From Xenorhabdus vietnamensis (GTDB taxonomy: Bacteria; Pseudomonadota; Gammaproteobacteria; Enterobacterales; Enterobacteriaceae), in contig NZ_MUBJ01000016.1 of NCBI RefSeq assembly GCF_002127535.1, positions 1 to 64,000 on the forward strand: 64,000 bases of DNA. The letters are read 5' to 3'. A model generated the notes under the pieces. It searched no databases. It was not told the origin of the DNA and saw only the letters and a program-made list of their open reading frames with translations. This document shows, piece after piece, positions 23,188 through 33,252 of the stretch (positions within the stretch are counted from its first letter, which is position 1; every line of letters begins with the position of its first letter). Position numbers and translations under genes: made by a program.

Positions 23188-23547
23188 GTGGTTAAGCTCG
23201 CTTTTCCGAGGGAGTTACGTTTGTTAACTCCCGAGCATTTCACATATGTTTTCCAGCAGCCACAACGGGCAAGCTCCGCAGAAATAACTGTTCTCGGGCG
23301 CTTGAATGAGCTGGGGCATCCCCGCATCGGTCTAACCGTCGCCAAAAAAAATGTTAAACGCGCCCATGAGCGTAATCGTATCAAGCGACTGGCTCGTGAA
23401 AGTTTTCGTTTAAACCAGCATAAATTGCCTTCAATGGATTTTGTGATTTTGGTGAGGAAAGGGATCGCTGAGCTTGATAACCGTCAGCTAACGGAAGCTT
23501 TGGGCAAATTATGGCGTCGTCACTGTCGCTTGGCTCGCGGCTCTTGA
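23188..23547 (+). CDS. rnpA: Ribonuclease P protein component
   Basis: 119 aa. It is the protein cofactor of RNase P for tRNA 5-prime maturation. The RNR motif [16 protein letters not shown] is conserved, and the N-terminus [14 protein letters not shown] matches E. coli. Translation starts at GTG 23188. The end overlaps yidD by 37 bp. Confidence 0.96.
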   Translation: MVKLAFPRELRLLTPEHFTYVFQQPQRASSAEITVLGRLNELGHPRIGLTVAKKNVKRAHERNRIKRLARESFRLNQHKLPSMDFVILVRKGIAELDNRQLTEALGKLWRRHCRLARGS

Positions 23548-23771
23548 TTGCTTTGATCCGGGGCTACCAGTTAGTGATTAGTCCACTGCTGGGGCCTCGT
23601 TGTCGTTTCAATCCTACCTGTTCCCACTATGGTATAGAGGCATTGCGCAGGTTTGGAATGATAAAAGGCAGTTGGTTAACAGTGAAACGCATATTAAAAT
23701 GCCACCCTTTACACGAAGGTGGTGATGATCCTGTCCCACCTAAAAGAAACGACGATAACAGAGAACATTAA
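23511..23771 (+). CDS. yidD: Membrane protein insertion efficiency factor YidD
   Basis: 86 aa. The conserved family core is present: [20 protein letters not shown], then [10 protein letters not shown] and the [13 protein letters not shown] end. It assists YidC-dependent insertion. The start lies inside rnpA and the gene ends 2 bp before yidC, as in other enterics. Confidence 0.95.
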   Translation: MASSLSLGSRLLIALIRGYQLVISPLLGPRCRFNPTCSHYGIEALRRFGMIKGSWLTVKRILKCHPLHEGGDDPVPPKRNDDNREH

Positions 23772-23773
23772 CG

Positions 23774-25390
23774 ATGGATTCGCAACGCAATCTTCTTCTC
23801 ATCGCTTTGCTGTTTGTTTCGTTCTTGGTCTGGCAGGCGTGGGAAAATGACAAGAACCCACAACCAACGGCCCAGATCACGCAGCAAGCAAATACTACGC
23901 TGAGTAGCGAAATAAGCAGTGGGCAAGGTAAACTTATCACCGTCAAAACGGATGTGCTTTCATTGCATATCAATATCCGTGGTGGTGATATCGAGGAGGC
24001 TGATCTGCTGGCCTATCCTGATACCCTGGGTTCCAAAGCACCATTCAAACTGCTGGAAACAATGCCTGAGTTCACTTATCAGGCTCAAAGTGGGCTGACT
24101 GGTATCAACGGTCTGGATAATCAAGCTGAACGCCCACTTTATCAAGTCAGTCAGAATAGCTTTGTTCTGGCTGATGGTCAGAATGAATTACGCATTCCGA
24201 TGACTTATACTGCATTGGATGGCGTTGTTTATGTCAAGACCTTCGTTTTAAAACGCGGAGACTATACTGTTTCTGTTGATTACAGCATTGATAACGTTAC
24301 TGACAAACCATTGCAAATGGCGTTTTTCGGTCAGTTGAAGCAAAGCGTTAATCTGCCAAAACATCGTGATACTGGCAGCAGCAACTTTGCTCTGCATACT
24401 TATCGTGGTGCTGCTTACTCTTCTGATGATACAAAATACGAAAAATATAAATTTGATGATATTGAAAGCAAAGCGCTTTCCGTCACTACGAAAGGTGGCT
24501 GGGTAGCGATGCTCCAGCAATATTTCGCCACAGCTTGGGTTCCGGGAGAAAGTAAAACCAGTACTTTCTATACCATTGACCGGAAAGACCAGAAAATGGC
24601 GATCATCGGGTACAAGGGTGAAAATGTCACTATAGCCCCTAACAGCAAGCAGAATATTTCTTCTACCCTGTGGGTTGGCCCTGAAATTCAGGACAAAATG
24701 GCGGCAGTTGCACCACATCTGGATCTGACCGTAGATTACGGCTGGTTGTGGTTTATTTCCCAGCCGTTATTCAAGTTATTGAAATTCCTGCATGAATACA
24801 TCGGTAACTGGGGTTTTTCCATTATTGCGATCACCTTTATCGTGCGCGGTATCATGTATCCGCTGACTAAAGCGCAATACACTTCAATGGCGAAAATGCG
24901 CCTGTTGCAGCCGAAAATCACGGCGATGCGTGAGCGCTTTGGTGATGATCGTCAGCGCATGAGCCAAGAAATGATGGCGCTGTACAAAACAGAGAAAGTA
25001 AACCCGCTGGGCGGATGTTTGCCTCTGGTGATTCAGATGCCAATCTTCCTTGCGTTATACTACATGCTGATGGGTTCTGTTGAGCTGCGTCATGCACCGT
25101 TCATTGGTTGGATTAAGGATTTGTCTGCACAAGATCCTTACTACATCCTGCCATTGCTGATGGGTGTGACCATGTTTGTTATCCAGAAACTGTCACCAAC
25201 TACTGTGACTGACCCAATGCAGCAGAAGATCATGACTTACATGCCTGTCGTGTTCACAGTCTTCTTCTTGTGGTTCCCATCTGGTCTGGTTCTGTACTAT
25301 ATCGTCAGTAACTTGGTTACCATTATCCAGCAGCAGGTTATTTTCCGCAGTCTGGAGAAACGCGGCTTGCATACCCGCGAAAAAAAGTAG
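23774..25390 (+). CDS. yidC: Membrane protein insertase YidC
   Basis: 538 aa (E. coli 548). The N-terminal membrane anchor ([20 protein letters not shown]) is followed by a large periplasmic beta domain to about residue 320. The conserved five-helix insertase core then carries the typical [20 protein letters not shown] and [14 protein letters not shown] segments and a basic C-terminal tail. It inserts and folds inner-membrane proteins with or without SecYEG. Confidence 0.96.
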   Translation: MDSQRNLLLIALLFVSFLVWQAWENDKNPQPTAQITQQANTTLSSEISSGQGKLITVKTDVLSLHINIRGGDIEEADLLAYPDTLGSKAPFKLLETMPEFTYQAQSGLTGINGLDNQAERPLYQVSQNSFVLADGQNELRIPMTYTALDGVVYVKTFVLKRGDYTVSVDYSIDNVTDKPLQMAFFGQLKQSVNLPKHRDTGSSNFALHTYRGAAYSSDDTKYEKYKFDDIESKALSVTTKGGWVAMLQQYFATAWVPGESKTSTFYTIDRKDQKMAIIGYKGENVTIAPNSKQNISSTLWVGPEIQDKMAAVAPHLDLTVDYGWLWFISQPLFKLLKFLHEYIGNWGFSIIAITFIVRGIMYPLTKAQYTSMAKMRLLQPKITAMRERFGDDRQRMSQEMMALYKTEKVNPLGGCLPLVIQMPIFLALYYMLMGSVELRHAPFIGWIKDLSAQDPYYILPLLMGVTMFVIQKLSPTTVTDPMQQKIMTYMPVVFTVFFLWFPSGLVLYYIVSNLVTIIQQQVIFRSLEKRGLHTREKK

Positions 25391-25437
25391 AGCTTTTTAA
25401 AAGCTAGTTTTTAAAATACTGGCTTTAAAATATAAAT

Positions 25438-25470
25438 AGAAGGCGGTCATTGGCCGCCTTTATTATTGCA
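25438..25470 (+). terminator. Intrinsic terminator after yidC
   Basis: The stem AAGGCGG / CCGCCTT (25440-25446 with 25454-25460) is followed by TTATTATT, between yidC and mnmE. It suggests mnmE also has its own promoter. Confidence 0.75.
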
Positions 25471-25559
25471 GTTCATATGCCCAATAGATTTCAGCTTACA
25501 GTCAACAAAGCAGTAGTTTGCTTGAAAGATGACGGATATAGGTTAAGAGAGAGAATTTC

Positions 25560-26924
25560 ATGAATACCACCGATACAATAGTCGCTCAGGCCACTCCTCC
25601 GGGACGAGGCGGTGTAGGCATCCTGCGTATTTCTGGCCGTAAGGCAGCGGAAGTCGCTCAGGTGGTATTGGGGAAACTCCCAAAACCCCGTTATGCTGAC
25701 TACCTGCCCTTCCGTGATGTAGATGGTTCTGTGCTTGATCAGGGGATAGCACTTTACTTTCCCGGCCCGAACTCATTTACGGGAGAAGATGTGCTGGAGC
25801 TTCAAGGGCACGGCGGACCAGTTATTCTGGATTTGCTGTTAAAGCGTATTCTGGCTATTTCCGGCGTGCGTATTGCGAATCCGGGAGAGTTTTCTGAACG
25901 GGCTTTTTTGAACGATAAACTCGATTTGGCACAAGCAGAAGCCATTGCGGATTTGATCGACGCCAGTTCCGAACAAGCGGCACGCTCCGCGATGAACTCT
26001 CTACAAGGAACGTTCTCTAACCAAGTTCACCAAATGGTAGAAGCACTGACTAACTTGCGGATCTACGTTGAAGCAGCGATTGATTTTCCTGATGAAGAGA
26101 TTGATTTCCTTTCCGATGGCAAGATAGAAGCCAAGCTGGATGAAGTGATCACAGAATTGGATCAGGTCTGTTCACAGGCGCGTCAGGGCAGCTTGTTGCG
26201 AGAAGGCATGAAAGTCGTGATTGCAGGGCGTCCGAATGCAGGTAAATCCAGTCTGCTGAATGCGCTGGCAGGACGTGAAGCAGCGATTGTGACTGATATT
26301 GCAGGTACAACGCGTGATGTTTTGCGTGAACACATTCATATTGATGGAATGCCGCTGCATGTGATTGATACGGCGGGACTGCGCGAAGCGAGCGATGAAG
26401 TGGAACGTATCGGCATCGAGCGGGCATGGCAGGAAATCGAGCAGGCCGATCGGGTGCTGTTTATGGTAGATAGTACGACTACGGATGCTGTTGAGCCGGC
26501 ACAAATCTGGCCTGAATTTATGACTAAGCTGCCTGAATCTCTGCCTATTACGGTCATTCGTAATAAGACAGATATGACCGGGGAAGAAATCGGCGTTTCA
26601 GAAATCAACGGTTATACATTCATTCGCCTCTCTGCCCGTGATGGGGAAGGTGTTGATTTGCTGCGGGATCACTTAAAAGAGACAATGGGTTTCAACAGTA
26701 ATACTGAGGGCGGTTTCCTTGCCCGTCGTCGTCACTTGCAGGCATTGAATACGGCGGCAGAACATTTGCAGGAAGGTCATCAGCAACTGGTTTTTGCCCG
26801 TTCAGGGGAACTACTGGCAGAAGAACTACGTTTGGCGCAGCAAGCATTGAGTGAAATCACCGGCGAATTTACTTCCGATGACTTGTTGGGGCGGATTTTC
26901 TCAAGCTTTTGTATTGGTAAGTGA
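25560..26924 (+). CDS. mnmE: tRNA modification GTPase MnmE
   Basis: 454 aa, the same length as in E. coli. With MnmG it makes the 5-carboxymethylaminomethyl group on wobble uridine 34. The N-terminal tetrahydrofolate-binding domain includes [20 protein letters not shown]. The central G domain has GRPNAGKSS, the DTAG switch and NKTD. The protein ends with the catalytic CIGK motif. It is convergent with the tonB-like gene, only 9 bp apart. Confidence 0.97.
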   Translation: MNTTDTIVAQATPPGRGGVGILRISGRKAAEVAQVVLGKLPKPRYADYLPFRDVDGSVLDQGIALYFPGPNSFTGEDVLELQGHGGPVILDLLLKRILAISGVRIANPGEFSERAFLNDKLDLAQAEAIADLIDASSEQAARSAMNSLQGTFSNQVHQMVEALTNLRIYVEAAIDFPDEEIDFLSDGKIEAKLDEVITELDQVCSQARQGSLLREGMKVVIAGRPNAGKSSLLNALAGREAAIVTDIAGTTRDVLREHIHIDGMPLHVIDTAGLREASDEVERIGIERAWQEIEQADRVLFMVDSTTTDAVEPAQIWPEFMTKLPESLPITVIRNKTDMTGEEIGVSEINGYTFIRLSARDGEGVDLLRDHLKETMGFNSNTEGGFLARRRHLQALNTAAEHLQEGHQQLVFARSGELLAEELRLAQQALSEITGEFTSDDLLGRIFSSFCIGK

Positions 26925-26933
26925 AAACGGGGG

Positions 26934-27761
26934 TTAACTCGTTTTATCCAACATAAAGTCGAGTTCCAGTGTGACCACTGGCGCCATATCAGCCGGTTTA
27001 GGGCCAACTGAACTGGCGCGATTGACGGCATCAAGTGCGGCATTATCCAATGTAGTGTTGCCTGAGGAATTAACCACTTTGACAGCGGTTAATGTACCGT
27101 CGCCCTGCAGGGTAAAGTTAACGATGACCGAGCCTTCTTGTTTCATCCTTTTTGCCTTGCGGGGATAGCGTTTATGGCGCTCAATTTCCTGTCGCAATCT
27201 GGCGTGGTAATTATCCATCTCACTATTTCCCTGTCCTACCAAAGGCTGTGACGTTACAGCCCGGCTCATACTGCTTTCTGAATTAATCTGAGCACTACCG
27301 CTGGTTGCCTGCTCTGCATTACTGTTTTCTTGCACCTGCGGTGATGGAGCGGTTTTTTTTTCCGTTACTTCTTGTGGTTTTTCTTTCTGCTGTTTTTTAA
27401 GTTTCTTTGGTTTGTTGGTGTCTAGCGGTTTTGCCACTTTGTTTTCGGTTTGGATCGCTTTATCCAACACAATTTCAGGCTTTGTCGGTGATTCCGGTGC
27501 AGTTAAAAGCGGGGATGGCGGAGAAATAGGTTCCGGTTTATCCTTCCACGATGAGGCGGCAACCATCGTAATCGATAGCCCCGTAGTAGAAGAATTGTTG
27601 TTGATATGATGGGCTGTGTCATCATATGAAGCATGTCGATTGAACAGCCATATCAGACTGATATGCAATAAAATGGCAATCAGGATACCAACCAGCAATC
27701 CCTTTCTGGGCATCAATGGAGAATAAGTGGCTGGATTATCTAATATGGCTGCACTGGTCAT
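26934..27761 (-). CDS. hrpD: TonB-family energy transducer of the hemophilin locus (HrpD-like)
   Basis: 275 aa. The N-terminal membrane anchor (about residues 20-40, GLLVGILIAILLHISLIWLF) is followed by a Pro/Lys/Glu-rich periplasmic spacer (about 70-150). The TonB C-terminal domain includes RYPRKAKRMKQEGSVIVNF and the late segment LDNAALDAVNRAS. It couples the ExbBD proton-driven complex to an outer-membrane receptor. The last gene of the minus-strand haem-uptake operon, it directly follows the receptor gene, so it is likely dedicated to it rather than being the housekeeping TonB. The symbol follows the HrpABCD naming of X. nematophila from memory. Confidence 0.85.
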   Translation of the reverse strand: MTSAAILDNPATYSPLMPRKGLLVGILIAILLHISLIWLFNRHASYDDTAHHINNNSSTTGLSITMVAASSWKDKPEPISPPSPLLTAPESPTKPEIVLDKAIQTENKVAKPLDTNKPKKLKKQQKEKPQEVTEKKTAPSPQVQENSNAEQATSGSAQINSESSMSRAVTSQPLVGQGNSEMDNYHARLRQEIERHKRYPRKAKRMKQEGSVIVNFTLQGDGTLTAVKVVNSSGNTTLDNAALDAVNRASSVGPKPADMAPVVTLELDFMLDKTS

Positions 27762-27773
27762 ACTATCCTCTAA

Positions 27774-27818
27774 TAAAACAAGCCTCTAATAAAACAAGCC
27801 TCTAATATAAAGAAGCCT
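27774..27818 (-). repeat. 17-bp tandem repeat between receptor and tonB genes
   Basis: About two and a half copies of TTAGAGGCTTGTTTTAT (minus strand) fill the gap from the receptor stop codon to the TonB-like start. The last partial copy supplies the GAGGA ribosome-binding site of the TonB-like gene. Confidence 0.75.
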
Positions 27819-30770
27819 CTAAAACTGGCTGGTCAAACTGAGCTTAAAGGTTCTGCCCGGTGCCGGTATCATTGAACGGGTCAAAGGATCAAGATAATAG
27901 CGATTGGTCAGGTTTGCGCCTGTCAGTTCTACCGATATGGCTGGGGTGACTTGATAGCTGATATAGGCATCAACCGTAAACACCGGATTCCAGCGCATAG
28001 GGTTGTTGGACTGCCCTTGATAGATATCTGGTAGTGTACCCATCAGCCATTTTTCATCTTTGTTTTCCGCTTTGCTGTGGTAGAGCATTCGGCTGCCCAG
28101 TTCCAGTTTTTCATCAAGCAGGCGTCCGCCGACGGTCAGGTTAGCTGAGTATTTAGGTTGGATAGAGGTGCGTAAATAACCACCGGGGAAGCCGCCATCA
28201 ATACATTCTGGGATGCCATAGCGATTTTGAGAGTCCGTTCTCATGACAGAGTTATGGTCACACACCTTGTTTTTCATGTTATAGACCAACCCCATATCGG
28301 CAAAGAAACTGCCATTATCGTAACGCGCCTGTAATTCCAGACCTGCCAGTTTCTGTTTGTCTAATTGGGAAAATTTATAGGTATTATCCCTATCAAATAC
28401 ATTTTCGATCACAGTATTGTAATAAGAGAGTTTGATATCGGCATGACGTTCAGCATCAACCAACTGGCTGAAATCATAGACGAAACCCACTTCTGCGGTT
28501 TTGGCGCGTTCAGGTTTGAACTGTTGGCCTACGCGGTTAGTTTTGGCGCCTGAAAAACCGACGGTATCTTCAAAAATACTGGGCATTCTGACCGCTTCGG
28601 CATAACGGGTATAGATACGGAAATCGTCGGTGACATAAGCGGTAGCAGAGAAGGTCGGAGCCCAAGCGTGATCCTTACGTTTTGCAGGTGTTTCCCAAGG
28701 ATCGTCAACTTCAGGGCTTTGTATACCATTTGCATCAACGCTTGTGCCGTATTCATATTTATAGACTTCTTTACCGCTCATTGGGTCGATAACCTTTTCA
28801 TTCATATTCAGTTGACCATTGAAATAGGGGTTATCGTTTTTATTGAGCTGGCCGTTGTTGGGAGCGTAATTCCAAGTGAATTCTTCCTTAGCCATATAGC
28901 GTTCTTGCCCACTACGTTCTGGTTTAAGGGATATGTCCTTGACTTTATTACGTACTTCTCTTTTTTCTTGCCTGCTGAGTTTGGAATAGTAGTCGTCATC
29001 CCACCATTTCTTGAGATAATCAGCTTCTTCTGTTGTCAGTGTTCGCAAGTAACTCATTTTATGTCCAATGATTTCCTTCTGTTTTTCGTAACGTCCATCT
29101 CTTGCGGCGCGTCGTTCAGTGAGAAAATCATCTTTAGACCAATAGGAAACGCGTTTGGCTCCAGCGCTCAATGCCAGCCATGAAGTAGGACGCCAGTCAA
29201 AATTAAAGGCAAGATTGATTTCCTGACGTTGCCCTTTTCTAGCAGGTGACTGGAAGAAATACATATTATAGGGATTGTAGCCATCACTAGAGTTAAGGCG
29301 CTCACGTTGGAAATTCCCCATTAAAGTCAAATCCAGATTACGGGTGAGTTCAAATTTATTTGAGATATCCAGCCCCCAACGATTATTTTGAGAATTGGTG
29401 GCAGAGGTATTTATTAATGTGCCATCAATATTGAGGTTCCTGCCTTCGGTGCCTCGTTCCCATTGATAATCTCTGTCAATCGGGCTACGGGGATATCCAC
29501 CTGCGGTGTTGGTGTTGCTTGTAGTGCGGGTTGTCCATAAATTCATATCGAAATCGATATAGGGATTATTGGCAGGATGCCATTTATAGGTCAGGTTGGC
29601 AGCTTGTTGATGGACATTGGCGAGTGGCCATTGGGGAACCACATTGTCTTCAGCAAGTACCATTGCCAGCCTAGAAGGCATAATATCGCCGAACTCCATA
29701 CGCGTATTGCGAAAACCCAGTTGCAGGGCTTGGTCATCGGTAAAGTGCCAGGTATTTTTTATTAATATTGAGCGCATTTCACTGGAAGTATTGGGAACTT
29801 CATTGCCGGGGCGATAAATACGGGCGGCAAATGGCAGATAAGGATCTAAACTGTTTAATGCGCCTGTCATGAGTTTTTCATCAGCGTCTGTGATTGGTTC
29901 ATCATAACGATGAGCACCTCCCTTGCCGGCAAAATAGTTACCCTGACGGCGGTAAGCATAAGCCATCATCAAATCAAAATATTCCTGCCGTGTACCGACT
30001 GCGATGCGGAACGCATTATCTTTGAAGCCAAACAACTTATTGTCTTTTGACGAATGTGGGGTGATTTTTAATGCAGGATCGGTTTCAACATCGTTTTGGA
30101 TAAAGTCGGGAATATCACGGTAGTCCTGCCCCAATGACAGGGCAGGCATACGTTCTCTCACGGAGTTGCTGCTGGTTTCCAGTTTGGTATTGATGCCGAA
30201 AGTTTCCCCTTCCGGAACGACATCATCTATGGTCAATGTCTTGATGGATACTGCGCCGCCAATTGAACCTTTAGTTCTACGGTTCAGAGAAGGGCCTTTT
30301 TCGATTTCGATGCTACTGATCAGGTTTGGATCGATGTAGTTGCGGTTATTGGCCCCATGATAACCACGCCCAACGGTAATGGCCTGTTCTGTGCCATCAA
30401 TAGTGACGGGAATACGCCCCTGTCCCTGAATTCCACGGATGTTGATATCCAGAGCGCCACCATTACGGGCATCGCCGCTGTATACGCCAACCGCGCCTTT
30501 AATTAAATCGGCAGGAGAAGTCCCCTTATAGCGTTCTATTTCCTTTTTGCCGATATAAATATTGGCGATATCTTTGTCATAGACTGCGTCATAACCCGCT
30601 TTATCTTTATCACTGTTATCTTTGACACGGATCTTGCCCAGATCCGTCTTGCCGCTTGACGCTGTGACAGCAGGCTTGGATTCGGCAAACAGGGGTGGTG
30701 CAGCCAGTGAAAATGCCAGTGACAATGCAATTGTGATGGGGGTGAACTGTGTTTTAACTCGGTATGCCAT
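27819..30770 (-). CDS. hrpA: TonB-dependent hemophore/haem receptor (HrpA-like)
   Basis: 983 aa. A signal peptide (cleavage probably after PPLFA, about residue 28) is followed by a plug domain (about 55-190, with IRGIQGQGRIPVTIDGTEQ and IEKGPSLNRRTKGSIGG). A large 22-strand barrel ends in an outer-membrane-type C-terminal Phe (LSLTSQF). The context of hemophore, secretion protein and TonB makes it the receptor that strips or imports haem from the secreted hemophilin. Ligand identity is inferred from the neighbours, not from motifs. A long Lys/Glu-rich extracellular loop region (about residues 550-670) stands out. Confidence 0.88.
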   Translation of the reverse strand: MAYRVKTQFTPITIALSLAFSLAAPPLFAESKPAVTASSGKTDLGKIRVKDNSDKDKAGYDAVYDKDIANIYIGKKEIERYKGTSPADLIKGAVGVYSGDARNGGALDINIRGIQGQGRIPVTIDGTEQAITVGRGYHGANNRNYIDPNLISSIEIEKGPSLNRRTKGSIGGAVSIKTLTIDDVVPEGETFGINTKLETSSNSVRERMPALSLGQDYRDIPDFIQNDVETDPALKITPHSSKDNKLFGFKDNAFRIAVGTRQEYFDLMMAYAYRRQGNYFAGKGGAHRYDEPITDADEKLMTGALNSLDPYLPFAARIYRPGNEVPNTSSEMRSILIKNTWHFTDDQALQLGFRNTRMEFGDIMPSRLAMVLAEDNVVPQWPLANVHQQAANLTYKWHPANNPYIDFDMNLWTTRTTSNTNTAGGYPRSPIDRDYQWERGTEGRNLNIDGTLINTSATNSQNNRWGLDISNKFELTRNLDLTLMGNFQRERLNSSDGYNPYNMYFFQSPARKGQRQEINLAFNFDWRPTSWLALSAGAKRVSYWSKDDFLTERRAARDGRYEKQKEIIGHKMSYLRTLTTEEADYLKKWWDDDYYSKLSRQEKREVRNKVKDISLKPERSGQERYMAKEEFTWNYAPNNGQLNKNDNPYFNGQLNMNEKVIDPMSGKEVYKYEYGTSVDANGIQSPEVDDPWETPAKRKDHAWAPTFSATAYVTDDFRIYTRYAEAVRMPSIFEDTVGFSGAKTNRVGQQFKPERAKTAEVGFVYDFSQLVDAERHADIKLSYYNTVIENVFDRDNTYKFSQLDKQKLAGLELQARYDNGSFFADMGLVYNMKNKVCDHNSVMRTDSQNRYGIPECIDGGFPGGYLRTSIQPKYSANLTVGGRLLDEKLELGSRMLYHSKAENKDEKWLMGTLPDIYQGQSNNPMRWNPVFTVDAYISYQVTPAISVELTGANLTNRYYLDPLTRSMIPAPGRTFKLSLTSQF

Positions 30771-30830
30771 TGATGTCCCTGCCTCAATTTATCGATTATC
30801 ATCACGCAAATAAAAAACATAAGGTTTTGA

Positions 30831-32303
30831 TTAAAAATATTTTTCCAGCTTTACCAGCACTTCATTTTTGTTATAGCTGTACAGCCAATTGACATTGCTG
30901 TGATTGCGTCGGTGGCGGAAAGTAACAGAAGGTGTCATTCCCCATATTTCAGCGGCAGGGACTTTAATGACTGCGGTATAAATCTGCTCATTATCTTGGC
31001 GTCTGGCATTTATCATTGGGCTGTAAGCACCAAAATGGCGCTTTTTCAACATAGCAAACAGTGAGCCATTAATACCGGGATAGATCTGTCCGGCAATCCC
31101 TGCCCGAATTCCCCATTGCTGATAACGATCGATGGGATGCTGTTCGTTATCCCGATATAGCCAATCGCCACCGCCAAACAGGACAAAATCTTTGCTGATG
31201 GCATGGGAGAGAGTGAGATAAGTTGAGGAAAGAGCACCATCTTTCCGACGGAGATTCTGCTGATGGCGTAGTTTTTTATGTTCAAGTTCAACATTCAGAG
31301 CGGTTTGGGGAGTGAATATCCATCGCCATTCTGTTTTGGCACCGGTGGCGTGGTAGTAGGTATCACCTGCGCGTTGTTTATATTCAAACAGAGGGCCAAA
31401 GGAGAAATCGTGACTTCTGCTTTTATAGCTGTATCCGCCGACCATCAGGAACGTATTTTCGTTCTCATCATGGTGATCACGATAATTTTCGCCATAAATC
31501 AGGCTGCGGCCAAAAATGCCATGATGACCAACAAGCTGGTAGCGTCGGCTTAATGTTGCATCATAAGACATGCCCCATGCTTTTATGGCTTTGGGTACGT
31601 TCCGGGACTCGAAGCATTTTTCCCCTATGTATTTCTGACAACTGGGCTCCTGATTGGGAGACATATTCACATTATCGTTATAGGCATAACCCGCCGAAAA
31701 AGAGCCGCGCCAACCATTTCTCAGTTCTATCGCTTCCAGGTAGCTGTTAATGTTTCTCAAAACGGCTTCGGGTAACTGCTTTTCTTCATTCAATCCAGCA
31801 AAGAGTTGCTTAGCTTCCCGATTCTTATGATCCTCAAAATAAACACGGGCCAGTTCCAATTTAATACGGGGAAAATCGGATTGTTGATTCAGAATCTGTT
31901 GATAATGATAGGCAGCGAGATCTAAGTCTCCCTCAAGACGTGCCAATCCGCCTTGGGCAAAATTGACCAACATAACATCATGCCCCGGCAGTTTCTGGTA
32001 AGCCGCCAGAAAGCGTTTGACGTCCGGCCACTGCTGGTGGTTAATGGCAAGGAATAAAGCCTGACCGATATCATCAATATTATTTTCAACCTGAAATGTT
32101 TGCCCATTAATCACAATCAGTGAAGCGTCATTTCCAATGAAAACAGGATCTGGTGTAATCAGATTGGTTTCATTTTCCTGTTGGTTATGTTGTGCTTCCT
32201 GCCAGATTTTTCGTGGAGTATCTTCATCGGCATAAACGGGCAGAGAGAGGCTTAGAGCCATCAGTGCCGCTGATAATATTGGCGTTGTTCTATTGTCAGA
32301 CAT
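30831..32303 (-). CDS. hrpB: Type XI secretion outer-membrane protein (Slam/DUF560, HrpB-like)
   Basis: 490 aa. After a signal peptide (ending near PVYA) the N-terminal part (about 40-190) is helical and TPR-like (LAAYQKLPGHDVMLVNFAQG, then IKLELARVYFEDH). From about residue 200 the sequence alternates as a 14-strand outer-membrane barrel, beginning GSFSAGYAYNDNVN and ending in LVKLEKYF. This is the surface lipoprotein assembly modulator architecture, now called the type XI secretion system, which moves TbpB-like substrates across the outer membrane. The substrate gene lies just upstream, past an intrinsic terminator. Role: secretion of the hemophore. Confidence 0.88.
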   Translation of the reverse strand: MSDNRTTPILSAALMALSLSLPVYADEDTPRKIWQEAQHNQQENETNLITPDPVFIGNDASLIVINGQTFQVENNIDDIGQALFLAINHQQWPDVKRFLAAYQKLPGHDVMLVNFAQGGLARLEGDLDLAAYHYQQILNQQSDFPRIKLELARVYFEDHKNREAKQLFAGLNEEKQLPEAVLRNINSYLEAIELRNGWRGSFSAGYAYNDNVNMSPNQEPSCQKYIGEKCFESRNVPKAIKAWGMSYDATLSRRYQLVGHHGIFGRSLIYGENYRDHHDENENTFLMVGGYSYKSRSHDFSFGPLFEYKQRAGDTYYHATGAKTEWRWIFTPQTALNVELEHKKLRHQQNLRRKDGALSSTYLTLSHAISKDFVLFGGGDWLYRDNEQHPIDRYQQWGIRAGIAGQIYPGINGSLFAMLKKRHFGAYSPMINARRQDNEQIYTAVIKVPAAEIWGMTPSVTFRHRRNHSNVNWLYSYNKNEVLVKLEKYF

Positions 32304-32340
32304 CGGGAAACCAGATCAAAAAGCTCACGTTATTGGAAAT

Positions 32341-32386
32341 AAATAAAAAACAGAGAACAGTGCCAAAAATGGCACTGTTCTCTGAA
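32341..32386 (-). terminator. Intra-operon intrinsic terminator after the hemophore gene
   Basis: A perfect 15-bp stem (32351-32365 with 32370-32384, CAGAGAACAGTGCCA) has a 4-nt loop. On the minus strand it is followed by TTTTTTATTT. It lies 12 bp after the hemophore stop and about 40 bp before the secretion-protein start, so it should make hemophore mRNA more abundant than that of the downstream genes. Confidence 0.88.
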
Positions 32387-32396
32387 AAATTAATGA

Positions 32397-33137
32397 TTAC
32401 TGTTTAGAACCACCAAAAGCGGTATCTTTGGAGTGGTCACCATCAAATGTGGCATATCCAGCCAGACTGGCGGCACTATCACCAAAGAAATGACCTTGAG
32501 TTGCCCCCTTAAGATCACCGATCTTGGCGTCTCCCTCAAACTTGGCATCAGAATAGATATCAGCATCAATATTTATCGTCATCGCCGCATTTGCCAGTGA
32601 ACCAACCAGCGTTTTCTCACCAAAATCTGCGGTAAATGTACCGGACAGCGCATTGTCACCGCTGTATTGGTTAATACCTGCCACCGTATAAGTTGCTGTA
32701 CCGTCGGTTGGAATATTGGTGGTAACATCCTTGCCTGCATAATAAGCGGTGTGAGTGCTATCCGATGCTTTACCCGTTTGAGACCATTCACCAAAGTAAA
32801 CATCTGCATTGGCAACTTTGCTGAAATGGAATACCCCCATACCGCCGTGAGAGCCTGGTGCACCTGCCATTGAGATATTATGGATGCCATTACCATCAGC
32901 AGGAGCCATACGGGTCAGGCCAGCAAAGCCAGTGATTTGACCGCCGTAAACGGAGCTGACTCCAATACCGGGTTCGCCACCTTTGCCACCGTGTGGGCCT
33001 GATCCGGGTTGGGTTGCACCAACTGTTATATGTGGTGTAGTTTCTTGCTGGCTTTGACCAAAACCTACTGCTGCCTGAGCTTGTGCCATAAATCCCAATG
33101 TGCCTAAAGCGGCGACTAATACCTTAATCTTTTTCAT
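32397..33137 (-). CDS. hrpC: Secreted hemophilin-like hemophore (HrpC-like)
   Basis: 246 aa from the second of two tandem ATGs (33137), which has the better spacing to GAGG. A clean signal peptide (MKKIKVLVAALGTLGFMAQA) is followed by a Gly/His-rich segment with GSGPHGGKGGEPG at about residues 46-58. The rest is an 8-stranded TbpB-like barrel pattern with repeated FTADFGEKTLVG, GDAKIGDLKGA and FFGDSAASLAGYATF strands, ending in a free Lys-Gln. No lipobox Cys is seen, so it is likely released rather than lipid-anchored. Hemophilins bind haem in the medium and return it to a TonB-dependent receptor. The assignment rests on fold pattern and the adjacent T11SS gene. Confidence 0.85.
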   Translation of the reverse strand: MKKIKVLVAALGTLGFMAQAQAAVGFGQSQQETTPHITVGATQPGSGPHGGKGGEPGIGVSSVYGGQITGFAGLTRMAPADGNGIHNISMAGAPGSHGGMGVFHFSKVANADVYFGEWSQTGKASDSTHTAYYAGKDVTTNIPTDGTATYTVAGINQYSGDNALSGTFTADFGEKTLVGSLANAAMTINIDADIYSDAKFEGDAKIGDLKGATQGHFFGDSAASLAGYATFDGDHSKDTAFGGSKQ

Positions 33138-33224
33138 CATTATCCTCGTTTGGAATGGGGGATCCCTCGTTACCCAATCATAAAAACGGCCTGATTTATT
33201 GCGCGTGGAAAACGTACACCGATC

Positions 33225-33252
33225 AAATGATAATGTAAATGATAATTATTTC
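33225..33252 (-). promoter_or_regulatory. Fur box of the hemophilin operon
   Basis: Two overlapping or adjacent copies of AATGATAAT-type half sites (AATGATAAT at 33226-33234 and ATGATAATTATT at 33239-33250) lie about 90 bp upstream of the hemophore start. They resemble the Fur consensus GATAATGATAATCATTATC. They predict iron repression of the whole minus-strand operon. Confidence 0.75.
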
